Source: Brachypodium distachyon (Eukaryota; Streptophyta; Magnoliopsida; Poales; Poaceae). Taken from it: a stretch of 64,000 nucleotides of DNA. Shown here piece after piece: positions 1 to 12,340 of this stretch. The notes beneath the pieces were generated by a model. It was not told where the DNA came from. It was given only the letters and a program-made list of their open reading frames with translations, and ran no database searches. The translations under genes and the position numbers were made by a program. Location of the stretch: positions 32,326,737 to 32,390,736 of the forward strand of contig NC_016133.3 in the NCBI RefSeq assembly GCF_000005505.3, read 5' to 3'. The number at the start of each line of letters is the position of its first letter. Positions within the stretch are counted from its first letter, which is position 1.

Positions 1-631
1 CTCCCAATCAACCGTGCAGAAGACCCGGTCAAGCCGCACAAGGGTGGGAGCCTCCTACTCATTAGACCACGTATAGCGGCGGCCGTGCAAGTAGATCTCC
101 TTCAGCTCACAATCATTTAGGAAGCGACGGAAGCGTCCCATCATGCGGCGATGTAGATTTCCATTGCTTTTGTCCTCAACGCGGTAGATAAGATTGAAAT
201 CGCCGCAAACCACCCAAGGCCCACGGTGGAGGTCACGCACATCCTGAAGTTCATCGAGGAAAGCGATTTTGTTAGCATCAGTCTGAGGCCCATAAACGTA
301 GGTCAGCCACCAAGGTGGGCCCTGTAAAGGCGTGACATGGGCCGTAAGGCAATGCCCCGCAATGTGGGGGGGCGCGCAGTTGGACGACGCGACTATTCCA
401 GGCAACCAGGATGCCACCTCTAGTACCAGTCGCTAGCAAGCAGAAATAATCATCAAAATCCGCGCCCAAGGCATCCATAACTAGGTTAGTGGTTACAACT
501 GAGAGTTTGGTCTCCTGCAAACATACAATGGACGCACCCGAAGAAGAAACAATAGTCCTAACACCCGAATGACGCGCCCTACAATTCTGGCCGCGGACGT
601 TCCACACCAAAAGTTTTGGGTCGTATGACAT
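1..631 (-). pseudogene. LINE ORF2 fragment: endonuclease domain, frameshifted, cut by window edge
   Basis: This is the N-terminal part of a plant L1-type retrotransposon ORF2, whose apurinic-like endonuclease nicks target DNA. Read on the minus strand from an ATG at 631, it shows WNVRGQN, LQETKL (catalytic Glu region) and GGILVAW. The frame then changes near 410-430, and the next frame carries YGPQTD, VVCGDFNLI (the GDFN catalytic motif) and RRYTWSNE. A TAG stop at 55-57 interrupts the RRYTWSNE region, after which APTLVRLDRVFCT continues, as expected for the family. At least one frameshift and one nonsense codon show that the copy is dead. The reverse transcriptase would lie beyond position 1. 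The family call is firm; the exact frameshift base was not placed. Confidence 0.88.
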
Positions 632-671
632 AACAACAAAATGTAAGAAAACACCCTGGGAGGAACGGTGG

Positions 672-1265
672 TCAAGCCTCAATGAGGTGACCACCCAACA
701 GAGCAGAACGCGGCGGCGGCGGTCCCCGGAGTGTCGCAACGGTCCAACCGAAGAGATCTGCAATGGCGGCCACCATGTCCTCCTCTAAGGGAACCTCGAA
801 GAGTCGTCGGTATGCACCAATGGCTTCCGTGGAGGGAACCTCATCCTCCTTGACAATACCAAGCTTACGTAACAGCACCCGCTGAGCACGTTGCTCGAAA
901 TTAAGCCCCGGCGCTTGACCCGCAAGCCGAGAGCTTCGTCGAGGCTGAAAATCTGGAGCTAGCTGACGGTGGCGTGTAGGGGGGTTCTCGAGCAGAGCAT
1001 CCGTGCGTGACTTGGCTGCAGCGAGAAATTCACCCAAGTTGCGAGGACGTGGAGCATCAACCTTCCACATAAATGGCGTACCAAGTGCTGGTCCGCGACG
1101 TTCGCCGCCGCCCACACCGCAAAAGCTACCCGCCGCCGGTCGTCGGCACGTTGTGCAGCTGCTGCTGATGTGCGCCATTGACGACTGCCCTAAACCTCCC
1201 GTGAACTCTTCAGACTCTGCGATGGCCTTAACCACCGCCGCAAACGCTACGAGCAATGCTGCCAT
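672..1265 (-). pseudogene. LINE ORF1 C-terminal region (remnant)
   Basis: This open frame lies just upstream, in LINE orientation, of the ORF2 fragment and ends 41 bp before its ATG. That is the spacing expected between ORF1 and ORF2 of a grass LINE. It contains RNLGEFLAAAKSRTDALLEN and PRRSSRLAGQ, followed by a charged helix and LFGWTVATLRG. The basic 'RRSSRLA' stretch is common in the tail of ORF1-like nucleic-acid-binding proteins of grass LINEs. No CCHC knuckle was found in the part examined, so the N-terminal part is probably missing or out of frame. The first ~70 residues of the frame (1060-1265) may not belong to the protein. The 5' end of the element is probably near 1.5 kb but has no clear boundary. 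Confidence 0.6.
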
Positions 1266-1519
1266 CCTGCCTCGCCGGCAGCAGCGTCCGGGAGGGGAAG
1301 AAGCCTGTAGCCACGCCTGGAAATCCTCCTTGTTCTTGTCCTGCAGCTTCTCCTGTGGAGGACGGTGCCAACTGCCATCATGGCTCTGCCTCCAAGACGG
1401 TCACGGGCTTCCATCCTTTAGCAGCTTCATGTTCATCTTGTCGAGGAGAAAGAGAAATGGGTGTGAGAGAGGGAGAGAGAGATGCTTGCAGCCAGCAACG
1501 TGCCCACGTGGCGGTCTAA

Positions 1520-2593
1520 ATCAGTGATTGATGATTCCACGTGCAAAACAGCCACGTGGCGGTTTCAGAGTTCATGGTGTTTTCTGAACTTCTCCATAAG
1601 TTCAAGGGGGTAAAATGGACTTGGTTTGCCTCTCTATTAGTGTGTACAACGATCATCGATTCTTTTGTCACCATTATGTGCATCATATCATCATTGGCTT
1701 GGTGCTTGTATTGTCGATTCAACTGATAGTTCCTTACACTTGAATCCTTGATTAGGTTCGTGTAATATCATATCATTGGTCTATGAAGCTTCTTCAGTTC
1801 AGCTATCAGCAAACCTGTGCTTTCAAACTTTATAGTTTCTATAGGTGGACTGCAAAAGCCTTCGAGGCAAGTTTCACTTAGTCGGACACCGTTAAGACTT
1901 GGATGTCAATACAGATAATGAAGGGAGAATAGATAATAACTATTGAGCCGTGACCTCTTATGGGTTGTTTAGCGCTACCAGACGTGTAACCATGTAATTA
2001 CACACATTGAAGGTAATAAAAGTGGCTGAATGCTAGTAATTATGATTATGCTTCCTATTAATTTGTATAGCTTTGTTTATTATTGATATTTATACGTGTA
2101 GGTGCATGTAGCACTTCCATAAAAATTTAAAATTCAAAAAGGAAGTTATTTTAGTTTATATAACCAGTGGATGCCTTTTATTCTAAATTCAAACTCAAGG
2201 CTGCTCATATTTAGGCTGATGCAGTATCACCAGTTCTAGCAATTTAGTTTCAGTTTAATAGGTCTAATCTGTCAAAATTCACATGATTCTGCATTCTTGT
2301 TTCCCACATTTAAGCTCATGCATGTGTTTTTGGTTTATTCTTTTAAATCTAACATGGTTACATTATTGCAGGCTATTGAGTTTATCCTCGGTAAATGGTT
2401 TTCTTGACCTTGAACAAGGAGCTGAGTTAGTTTCAGCAATATGAGAACTGGGAAGTATTTTTAAAATACACTTACATTTTAAGCGAGCATGACGAGCTGG
2501 AATGCTAAACTTTCATGCTTATGGTATTCCTTCCTTTAACGATGCTAGACAGCTAGAGTACTGGGGCACCAAGGGCACTTGTTAGTCAGTTCC
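1520..2593. other. Spacer, no gene seen
   Basis: AT-rich DNA with only short open frames in all six readings. No terminal inverted repeats, RNA gene or conserved protein motif was recognised. It sits between the LINE remnant and the PIF/Harbinger element. Confidence 0.6.
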
Positions 2594-2596
2594 TTA

Positions 2597-3730
2597 GAGC
2601 ATCTCCAAGGAGCCCCCTAAAGGCCCCCAAACGCCATATGGCGGCGCCGGCGCTGAAAAACCCACCAAGCCCGCCCTCATAAATCCAAAATGTAGCCGGC
2701 ACGGCCGAACAATTCATCCGGCTATCGGGAGCGCTGGATGAAGCCGAAAAGCAAGGCGGGCCACCTCTATCGGTGAGACAAACCAAATTTTCGCCAGCCT
2801 CTCCCTTTCCCCCCTTTCTCCACAGGCACTGACGCCATGCCGCCAAAGAATCACATAGAGCCTCGTACCGCCACGGTCGCACCGGTGCTAAAGAGATCGA
2901 GGGTGGAGCGTCCGTCAGGGATGACCAACGTCGAAGGGCCGCATGATTGCCAACACCGACAATTCGAGGGAGCCGCCTGGCGAAGTAGAGAGAAGAAGGC
3001 GCAGGATAGGGCTGCCAGCATGGCATAGCGGCTGGACGCAGAGAGGGTGGCGACCATGGCGGGCATGGCGGCGGCGCCTCCATCCGCCGGGCAGTACTGG
3101 AGCGGGAGCCAAGGGAGCATCTCATCGCTGTCGCCGGCTTCTCCCACAATGCTCCATTAGAACCATGAGAATGCGATGTCATCCCTCTCGAGGTTATCGC
3201 CGGATTACCCCGACACCGATCCTCTCAGTGGCTTCAACCCCAACACCTTCGCCGCGGATCCTTTCGGCGTTTCAACCCCAACACCTTCGCAGTGGCCGAT
3301 CCCAATTGAGGTGCGACACCGCCGGCATGGACGACGAGGTGAAGCGTGGTACGATGGGCAATGCAAGCTCATCTTGGCCGAAGCGAGCGCGCCGGCGACC
3401 TCGACTACACCATTGGCGCCCGACACAACAACACCGCCACCTCGACACCATCGGTGAGCTCGGAAGTGCCTTCTACCCCGGAGGAGGATGATCCGGGCGA
3501 GTAAAACTATTTATGTTATTTTGTTCGCGGAGACTGCGAATTTGTGGTGATTTGCGGCGGCCTGTGAAGTGGCGCCAAAACCATTTGTTTGAATTCTACT
3601 TGGGGGCCGCAGTTTGGGGCGTACAGCTGGGTGATGGATCCACCCCAAACGAATTGGGTGCGCCGGCGCCCCCTCATATGGCCTTGCGACGGACGCCATA
3701 TGGGGGGGGGGGGGGCGGCTGGAGATGCTC
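2597..3730 (+). mobile_element. Non-autonomous PIF/Harbinger-type element
   Basis: The left end reads GAGCATCTCCAAGGAGCCCC and the right end is its inverted partner, ending GGCTGGAGATGCTC. Further in, both ends carry CATATGGCG and GCGCCGGCGC blocks in inverted orientation. The element is flanked by TTA at 2594-2596 and 3731-3733, the duplication made by PIF/Harbinger transposases. The 1134-bp body is GC-rich. On the plus strand from 2837 it encodes MPPKN... then RPSGMTN, followed by a basic stretch (SREKKAQDRAASMA), which resembles the DNA-binding ORF1 protein of grass Harbingers. That frame is broken. No DDE transposase is present, so mobilisation would need a helper. Confidence 0.85.
2837..3160 (+). 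pseudogene. Degenerate Harbinger ORF1-like coding remnant
   Basis: Starting at an ATG at 2837, the frame reads MPPKNHIEPRT and then RPSGMTNVEG and a Lys/Arg-rich segment, and it stops after about 63 codons at 3028. Other frames between 3030 and 3160 carry Ala/Pro-rich sequence followed by QYWSGS-like residues, which normally continue the same protein. I read this as one ORF1-type gene broken by frameshifts. Resemblance to the family is by eye only, and a residual ORF of another origin cannot be excluded. Confidence 0.45.
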
Positions 3731-3733
3731 TTA

Positions 3734-4398
3734 TACTCATTCCCAATCCCTAAAAACTGGCACCGTTCCCTAAAACAAGCGAAAAACGTGCTCTAGCAAG
3801 TTCCCTATCCCACTCTCAATCCTAAAATATATAGGGAATTCCCTATATTCGCTCTGCCCCGTTCCCTAAACCAACCAAGAAAAGCATACGCGGGAAACCA
3901 ACTGCCAGTTTCATCTCCCTTCTACCTCGATCCGCCTGTCCTGACTTGGCCACTCCGCCGCTAGATTTGCCACTGGCCGCGTCTGCACCCTTCCTGCACC
4001 GTCGGTAGCCTCCCCGACCTCGTCGCCCTCTAAATCAGGTCCAGAGAAGACGAAATTAGGCCCCAATTCAGCGAGCCCGAAGACATGTGGGCCCACGGAT
4101 GAAGGCACTGAATGAGTTCTTTGGTCGGTGTTAGAGCAAAGTGGGTGATCCTGTTATCTTCGGTTAAAAATTGTCCTCCTTTCCTCTGACGCCACCTCCC
4201 ATGCCTAGGAGGCAGGCAAGACACACGGGAGAAGGCGGTACCTGTGAAGGGGCCCCATTGGCCGGAGAAGCAGGCATGTCATAGGGAGGAGATGATGCTT
4301 ATGAGGGGGCGAGAGGTAGCTCCCGGTCCTCATCTGTTGGTGCTCCTCATCGGCCTTCTTCCCCGTGCGTCCGGCGTGCAATAACCAATTCCCATTTA
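3734..4398. other. Spacer with possible second Harbinger-like tract
   Basis: The text right after the TTA duplication (actcattcccaatccctaaa ... gttccctaaa) resembles the interior end of another common grass PIF-type family. The 1134-bp element may therefore have landed in an older relative. No matching far terminus was found. The rest shows no gene. Confidence 0.35.
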
Positions 4399-4528
4399 GG
4401 GCTTGTTTGGTTATACACATTCCCTCTGGAGGTATTAGAGAGGATTGGGAGAGATTGAAAATGAATTAAACCGCAATCCCATCATTTCCTCTTGATCCTC
4501 CTTTGGAATTATTTAACCGAACGAGGTC
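4399..4528. mobile_element. Candidate short hAT-like MITE
   Basis: The left end GGGCTTGTTTGGTTA and the right end TAACCGAACGAGGTC are imperfect inverted repeats about 130 bp apart, and the terminal wording is typical of grass hAT-like MITEs. No 8-bp duplication was found on both sides, so the boundaries are provisional. Confidence 0.4.
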
Positions 4529-7500
4529 TTGGAGAATAATATAGGTTGAAGCAAGGATTTTACACGGGACAAGCCGGTTTCTTTGAGTATTTTAGCACCA
4601 TTCACCTTGGTAATTAATTGTCATATAGAGAATAGACTTTACTCGGCGAGAAAAAAAACGGAACTGTCCTCAGTTCCTTAGAGATATTACTTTAGCAACG
4701 GGACAGAGCAAGTGTTCACGTAAAACCAAGAGCAGAAAAAAGAAAGAAACTCGCAAAAAAATAGAGAACAAGAATCTGAAGAGCATGTGTGCAGGAGGGA
4801 AGCATGCATGTTTTGTGTGAAGACAAGGCAGTTGGAAACTTGTTGGAACGAACGTAACGTAGGTGCAGAAGCTGGCGACGACCGCAAAGGGAAAACTTTT
4901 TTTTTTAGCGTAACGCAAAGGAAAAGCTTTTTTTTTTAGCTGATTTGAGCTTGCATGGTTTGAAGTCGCGGAAAATTCTAGCCCTTCCGGACGAACGTGG
5001 AAGCCCTTGTCGATCAGTTGGAATTCTATCGAGGACCTGAGAGTCCGGCAAGGCCAAACTTGCAGGAAGTGTAATGCCAGATTTTCTTTTTAAGAAAAGT
5101 GTCATGCCAAGTGCTTGCAAGGATAGAGTCGGCATTCCTGGGCGCTGTCGAACCGGCCGTGCATTCCTTTGTCGTACGTCTCGAGATCCTCGAGATCCTC
5201 GAGTCCCGATTTTTGTAGCTAAGAAATTTTGCAAACCTTGACGAAACGCGCGTGCCTAGCTTAGCTTACATATATTTTTTACCTAGCTAGTATACTACGT
5301 ACACAATCACGACGTTACACGCCACAGCGTTCCTTTTCCCCTTCCACTTCAACTCCAACCACTGCACATTATATCTACCGCTCGCTCACATCACAGATCG
5401 TAGTAGTAAATGGTTTCAGAGAACAGCACGTATAATAATCTCAGGACACGGATTGGGCAAGCAAAGTGTGTCCCATCTTCAGAGCGTTGCATGCGTGCAA
5501 ACCTGTCCAAAACGTGCATCTGAAGAATTGGAACAACCAAATCAGCCTAAAATTATCCGGCCTTGGGCACTTGCCATGTGGTCATTTATAACCTGGTGAC
5601 CGTAGCAAACAACCGCTAAATAAAAACGTGTGCCCGGCGCGCGGCTGGCTGTTCATCTTTGACTCCGAACAATCCGATTCCACATGCGTCAAAACCAAAC
5701 AAACTGAGTCAAAAAGTAGAGTTATGTCGCTCCAGGGACCTTACCTGACCGCTTTTGCCTACGTGAGGAATCTGAAATTTCACCCTGACCCGTCCTGGGA
5801 TTAGTTTCCGGTACCCCTGTACCGATCCCATTTCTGAATTCTGAAACGTTAATCGCACTACCCAGCCAGGTTGTGCGCGACTCTGAAGTTTCTTTCGCTT
5901 GTACGTGTTGCCGGTGGCGATCGCCAGAGCGGATGTCCTCGCCTGGCAGTTAACACCAGCCGAAATTTTAGAAACTTAACAGGGGTTTCAGGCCAGTACC
6001 TTGAAGAACCAATTGTGTCTCTGTAACCAGGTGCCGGACAGTCAGTGTCTGCGAGCTGCAATTCCCGTGTGTCTCAGACTCAGAGGTTGTGTCAGAGAGA
6101 TCTCAGATATCTCTCTCTCTCTCTCGACCTCGGTCTCATTCAGCTCTCCGTCTGACTCTGATCTGCCTCTACGTGAGAAAGGAAAAGGAATGGCTTCCTT
6201 TTCTGAGGCTAGAAAGTTCTCCCGGAGGCCGCGTGGCCGCAAGTTAACCTGCCGGCCCTTTCTTTCCCTTGGTAAAAATTGGCCGTGCATGCGGCGCGTG
6301 ATACAAGTACTTGGCCATGGGGAGAGCCACATGTGCGGCGGCTAATTTAAGCGCCGAGGCTGAGCTATCCGTGCTGCTGCGAGGGTGGCAATTACTGATT
6401 GCGACCATTGTGGCATCACTGCTTGCTTGGGACTCTAAAGAGGGAGCCGGGAAGGGTGATTGTGACCGTGCATGGAGCTTTGCTTGGTTAGCCTTGCACG
6501 TTTTGTCTGATTCGCTAGATGTGATTATGAATTTATCATGGGGTGAGAAATGGAAAAGAACTCTTGATTGGTTATACTGTACTGAAGTTTGCACCTTCTT
6601 ACAAGTTAGAATTATACCAACCATTCCACACGGAACATTAGTCACCAACCCGGCCGGTTCTCAAAGTGAAACACGATTATTCGCCATCGCACGAGCAAGA
6701 TGAAAGAGAGGGGCAGCTGGTAATTGGATCGGAACTCCATAAAACGGGAAACGACGAGCACTTGGTCAGCACAGCACGTACCCGGGAGAAGAGGAAAAAA
6801 AACAGGGAGTCCTCTGTCCGTGCCGCTCATGCACTTGGTCAGCAGCACCCTTCTTCGCCGCTCGATCTGACTCGAGTCCACGTTTCACAGCGGTCACTAG
6901 AAGCTAACGGCATGTCGGCATCGCGCGGTGCATGCTGGTGACCGATAGCAACTGACAGCTGCATGGCGCAAACTCGATTATTACTACGTGCTGCCGTTCT
7001 GGTGTAAGAGACCGGTTCTTGGTTTACTTAACGCGTATGAAAGAAAAGAAAGGGCCTTTTTCGTGCCAGTAATTCGCCGGCTCGAGCGATGAGCAGCGTA
7101 TTTGACTTGGAAACCAGTGGTGAAAAATGCCACCATGTCGTTATCAATTATACTAGCATCTTCCACTTGGACTTGCAGCAACCTATATATGCTCGCTCAG
7201 TTCTGTTGTCTCCTCCCATCCAGTTACATGGTATGGTAGTGTATAAAAATATATATTCAACGCGCTCTTGGTCATGTACTAAGTACTTGATACGATGAAG
7301 CAGCTAGCTAGCATTGTTTCCAGTGGATAGATGCGTGTGGTGCATGGATGTCAGCAGCCGTCAAAACTTGTCAATTCTCGGAGAAACACCAAGCAAAACA
7401 CGTCTTCTCGACTCAAATTATCACCACGAAAATCCTCCCCACAGCCGAAACTAATCTCCGCCGGTGAAAGACCGGAACAGAGCGGCGCAGGCTGCCGCAG

Positions 7501-10500
7501 CCTGGGTTTCCCACATATACGTGCATGCATTGCATGCGGTTGCGTGGGCCGTAGACGGCGCCGCGCGAGATCTTGCAGAACTTCAATTCTTTCCCGCACG
7601 CAACCAGAGCGCGATGGGTGCAGAGACGATCAGTTAAAGACAGCATCTTTCTTATCCTTGCATGCCAACAACTTGTGAGATCGATGTTAGCGTTTCGGAT
7701 CGATGGCGTATGGTCAATTGATTTTTTTTTCCCCGGCCGGACTTCATTCATGTCATGTCAGCTTTCAGAAGGAAACTCACATTTGCTGTTGCTTGTGTCG
7801 GTTTTGATGATACAAACAACGCGCGGCTGCAGTGCAGGGGGTCAAAAGGTTCGTTGCGGAAGTAAGTAAGCACACACACAATTATTGCGTCAATCAAGCG
7901 TTGGTGTGAACCGACGAGACACGCGGACGTATGTGCATGCCTTTGCTTGTTCAACGCAAACACCTCTTGTTTTCCCCATGTAAATAATCACCGAGGCCCG
8001 CCGGACTTATCCTTGGTAGACAGCAACGTCGCCACTTGCCGCGTTTGTTGGTCTTTATCTGCTCGCGCGTGCTCGGCCAGCTTGCGACTATACGTGCAGA
8101 ACGGCAGCCGTGCAACGAAACAACGCGCGCCTAGCTCCCCGGTCGTGAAACATGGAGCAATCTGGCATGCTTTACTTAATCGTACCTGATCAATCGTGGA
8201 GCCATCTCCAAATGTGAAAGGACTGATCGAGAGAGATGCAAAATAAACAATGGAACCCGGCAGCTAGTGTTGTGCACGCTAAAAATCGATCGAGTTTTAG
8301 GTGTCATCCCCTGTTCGATGTGAAATCTTATGCGCCTTCGATCAGGTCCTAGAACCCCACGGCGGCCGGACGCCATTTGGCAGGATTATTATGATTCGGT
8401 TCCTGACAGGGACGTACGGTGCGCCGTCCTAGGAACGGATCAAAACTCTAGTCCCCGAAGGAATGTATGCGGCTAGCCAGCGCGTGTACAGAGCATAAAA
8501 GAATCCAAGGAAAATCGATATCAGCAACGTGCAGAAAAACCGGGAGGGAGCCGCGAACAGAGCGCCTCTAGCCCCGGCTGGCCAGCAGCAAAGCAAGGCG
8601 GCAACTGGTTGTCGTCGTTCGTTAATTTCCCCTTCATTCAGTTCGACCCCTGCCCCCTGCCCCGTGCAGTGCAGGCCACGCGTTTGGGGCGTCTGGGCAC
8701 GCGCTTCCGCCTCCACTGGGCTTCTCCCCGGCCTGCCGCGCGCGCACTCCGTCGCAGCCGCAGGCAGGAAGGAATCATCATCAGAATGCGTCAGAATTCC
8801 CGGGGCGTTCAGGTGTCAGGACTCAGGACGGCCGTACCACGTACGTCTCGATCGAAGCACGCCCGGAACCGATTCAATTCCGATTGATGTTCCCATGAGT
8901 GCTCGTCCCCGACCCCGGCCCAACCCCAACCCGAGACCCGCGCGCGGGGCAGAGCTGCTGTAAAACCGTAGTAGTAAAAGCGAATTATTATTGAAGGTCT
9001 CTCTGCGGCTGCGCCGTACGGCGTCACGCGGTGTGCTGTGCCCTGTACTGCACTGCACTGCGAGCTAGGAGTAGTGGGTGGTTAAACTTGAATGGAGGAT
9101 GGTAAAACCTTGGTCATTCCAAATAAGGAGTCTGGCTTTCGTCCCCCTTTTTTTTTTTTTCTGTTTTTACGTCTCCATTACGTGCGGGCAAGTGTTTTTT
9201 TACATGCATGCATGGACCGTCCGTGTGTTAACCGATCGAGCGTGGAACCAACTGAAGCGGACGGGCTGAGATCGGATTCAAGTGTACGTACGTAGTTGCT
9301 GACTGCGACTTAACATGCTGGATTGAAGCGTGGTGGTATTGAATAGACTGCACGTTTGTTCAAGAACTTAGCTTAAACATGCACGTACAGCATCACTTTC
9401 TGGCTGCCAGCTTCCTTTTAAAACACCCGCAAAAGAAGGAAAAGCTTCCTTTTAAAAGCACATCGATCTCTCTCAAAACTGAACTACAAAACGACGAGAG
9501 CTGCGCGAAAAGACTGATTAAATGATCGAATTGAACCCGCGCGTGGCCGGGTGTGAGTACGTACATCCATGAACACGGAATAAGGGAAACGGGAGAGAAA
9601 CACCGTAAAAAAAAGGGAAAGGAAGAGAAGATGCGCGCGACCATATATAATTGGGCAAAAATAAAGATGCGACGCTAACTGGATAATAACATAAGAAAAA
9701 AGATGCGAGAGAAGATGAGATGACGCAATAAGCAGGGAACGTTGTGTGGACGATTAATCTAAGTTTAATTTATTATCAGGATATATAGATATTCAATTCC
9801 AAGTTTTTTTACAGCAATATTCAATTCCAAGTTGATAGCTTGCGGAGAGATCCGATCGATCGAACCGTACTTTCTAGCTTAGATGTTACTGCATGCCATG
9901 CCATGCATGCTGTCATTCACGATAGTTTGGTCGAGTGAGTTGAGTTATTATGGTAAACTCTGCCATTTGACGTGCACATGCATCGCATCAGAAAGTGACG
10001 CCGCATCACACCTAAGTGGATGAGTTAAAAGGTGAAGAGAAGTAGTAGCTAGAAAAAAAACGTCAATTAAAGTCATAACAGTTGTGGATTAACACGCCGC
10101 CGATATGGTCAGGAAAGTTGGGCATCTACTTGCAGTTGTGTGGGGACCACACATTGGCTAATGATGAACCGGATTAGCCATAAACTGAAACGTATTAACG
10201 GGAGAGGTGTGCTATGAAAATGGATGGCACACACCTAATAAATCTAATCTTAGCTAAACATGCTAGGGATGCATGGTAGTGGAGAGTATCACAGTATATT
10301 TTAGAGACAAAAATAGTGACAGAGTTATGTTTTGCAAAGTGTCAATCTTTTTAACCGGCTACTAGAACACATCTCTGCATCTCTTATACTACTCCGGTGT
10401 TACTGCTTCATGATTACCAACAGAACAAACATTGAATTTACCTCATTTGTTCTACTAGTTCGAGTACTCTACGTAATGTACTGCAATAAGATAGGGTCAG

Positions 10501-10845
10501 TAGGTAGTAAAATAATGTGGTTATTTGCAGGGGTTGGCTTTTTACATCCCTCAAGGCATCATCAATCATGATCCTTCCCCCGGCAGATCATGGGTGATGC
10601 AGGTGGGATCGTGTGCCACCTGGACGGAAAGATTCCTCTTTCTCTCACCCTTGATTTTAGCATATTTCCAGTCCAGGGTAATGCTACGCGCACAGGAATA
10701 CCTTACTAGCATAAGTACTACACCTACAGTACTCTTCTCTTTTGTTCTAAATGGATGACATTTTGTGCATTTTCACATTCTCCAAGTCTCCAACATACAA
10801 TTTCACACGAGTGTATATGAAAGTAACACTAAGAATGTGATGTTA
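4529..10845. other. Long spacer, no gene supported
   Basis: This stretch holds only short, unconserved open frames. Visible items are a (TC)n run at about 6107-6125, homopolymer T runs near 4896, 4928, 7723 and 9150, and patches of GC-rich text near 8530-8960 that look like CpG-rich leader DNA but open no convincing coding exon. No tRNA, rRNA or known miRNA precursor was recognised. A weak direct repeat (attcaattccaag) occurs near 9792 and 9819. Confidence 0.5.
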
Positions 10846-11088
10846 TTCCCTTCGTTCCTTAAAATAGGGCGTATTTGTTTTCTTTGACCGAGTCTCTTCC
10901 GTTTCTGCTGCTGCGAGAGCTGGCCTCCTGACTCCCCAGAACTAGAGCAATAGGACCAAAAATTCGTGGGCCTAAGCACAGGTAGCTTAGTCAAACCGGG
11001 AGCAAAAAACGCACAATGGTCAACGCCATGCTTACCGAAATAGGAGGAAAAAAATAAAATGCTTTCTTTTTTCAAGGAACGAAGGGAG
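10846..11088. mobile_element. Stowaway MITE
   Basis: Terminal inverted repeats TTCCCTTCGTTCCTT and AAGGAACGAAGGGAG enclose 243 bp, flanked by TA at 10844-10845 and 11089-11090. These are features of the Tc1/mariner-derived Stowaway group. There is no coding capacity. The first base differs from the usual C. Confidence 0.85.
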
Positions 11089-12340
11089 TATCATTTGTAT
11101 GATGGATATTTTCCATGCATGCATAGTGAAGAGATATGTATGGAAGATGATCAAACTATCTAGAGTTTTTTTATAAAGCTGGGTACAAGGTTGGGACATT
11201 TCACAAATTTGTATGGTCAATTTAGCAAGGAGCTTTTCATGCCAGAGTTTATTACCATGTATATAGAAACATTTTCATTATACCATTGGGTAGTAGGTTG
11301 TCATGTTTACATGTGTCTGTATGACAAAGGGATGATGCAACAAGCGATGTGGCACATAGTTTTTAGGGCATATATGTAAGAACAACCACATTGATAGGTA
11401 GACAGAGTTAGATGCATCGAGTAGCTAGAAGATGTGTCATGCGAGCAATCATGAACAAAGAGACATTTTGATGATTAAACCAACTGCGCAGGTCAAACTT
11501 ATGATCGTAGAACATCGGTCATATTGCACATGTAATAGTAGCTTGGATTTACATGTAGAGATTGCGGCTCGCATTAATGCATACGTATAGACCATGCATG
11601 ATGTACTGAAATCAATGACGTTCGTCAAGCTTCTAGTTCAAATGCTATGTTCAACCTTGAAGATATTGTGAAATATAAATGAGCACCCAAGATTTGATTT
11701 CCAGAGGTGTGGGCGTATTTACTCGTTTAGATATGTTGCTCCTTTTGTTTGCAGGGATTACGTTGCTCCTTTCGTATCCAACTCCAACTCTAATCGCTAG
11801 ATCTCACGCAAGAAAATATGTACAAACTATTCATTGTTCAGGTACAAATAGTATGTGACCGTACTAATGCTCCAATTCAAATCGCTTGGCAACCTTTAAA
11901 ATCCATTTCCATGTGAAAGGAAATGCCATCTGGCTCATGCATTAACTTAAGCAGGGGAATAATAATTGAGGTGGTTAAATTAAATTAATCACCAAGATTG
12001 TTTGCCTAATCATTCAAAAAGGGCCACATGGCCATTTATTACCTGGAAAGGGAGGGATTAACCCACAACATGCCAATGCATGGCCATTTTTATACTCCTC
12101 TCTCAGATCTAGGTACAAGGATTTACCCACCCCAATCAAATGACACATGGACCCGCCCTTCTTCTTGGCCAACAGGTCAGTGGCTTTCGCATGCGTGCAG
12201 CAGCGTTGGTTGGGCCTGGATGAGTGGGGATGGGAGGGTCCGTGTTAATCGCCGGGCACGTTCTGCACCTCTTTCGCTCTCCAGGATGGCCCATATCACA
12301 GCTGTTATAATGTGGTCTTGTCTGCTCCTCCTCTCACTCC
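11089..12340. other. Spacer and probable upstream region of the trihelix gene
   Basis: AT-rich to about 12.0 kb, then more balanced. No coding exon was recognised. The part nearest 12.3 kb precedes the pyrimidine-rich leader of the trihelix gene and probably holds its promoter, but no TATA box could be chosen with confidence. Confidence 0.4.

Noticed and set aside
5390..5530. A short ATG frame after a leader-like stretch (MVSENSTYNN...)
   Set aside because: It stops after about 37 codons, no splice continuation was recognised and no family matched.
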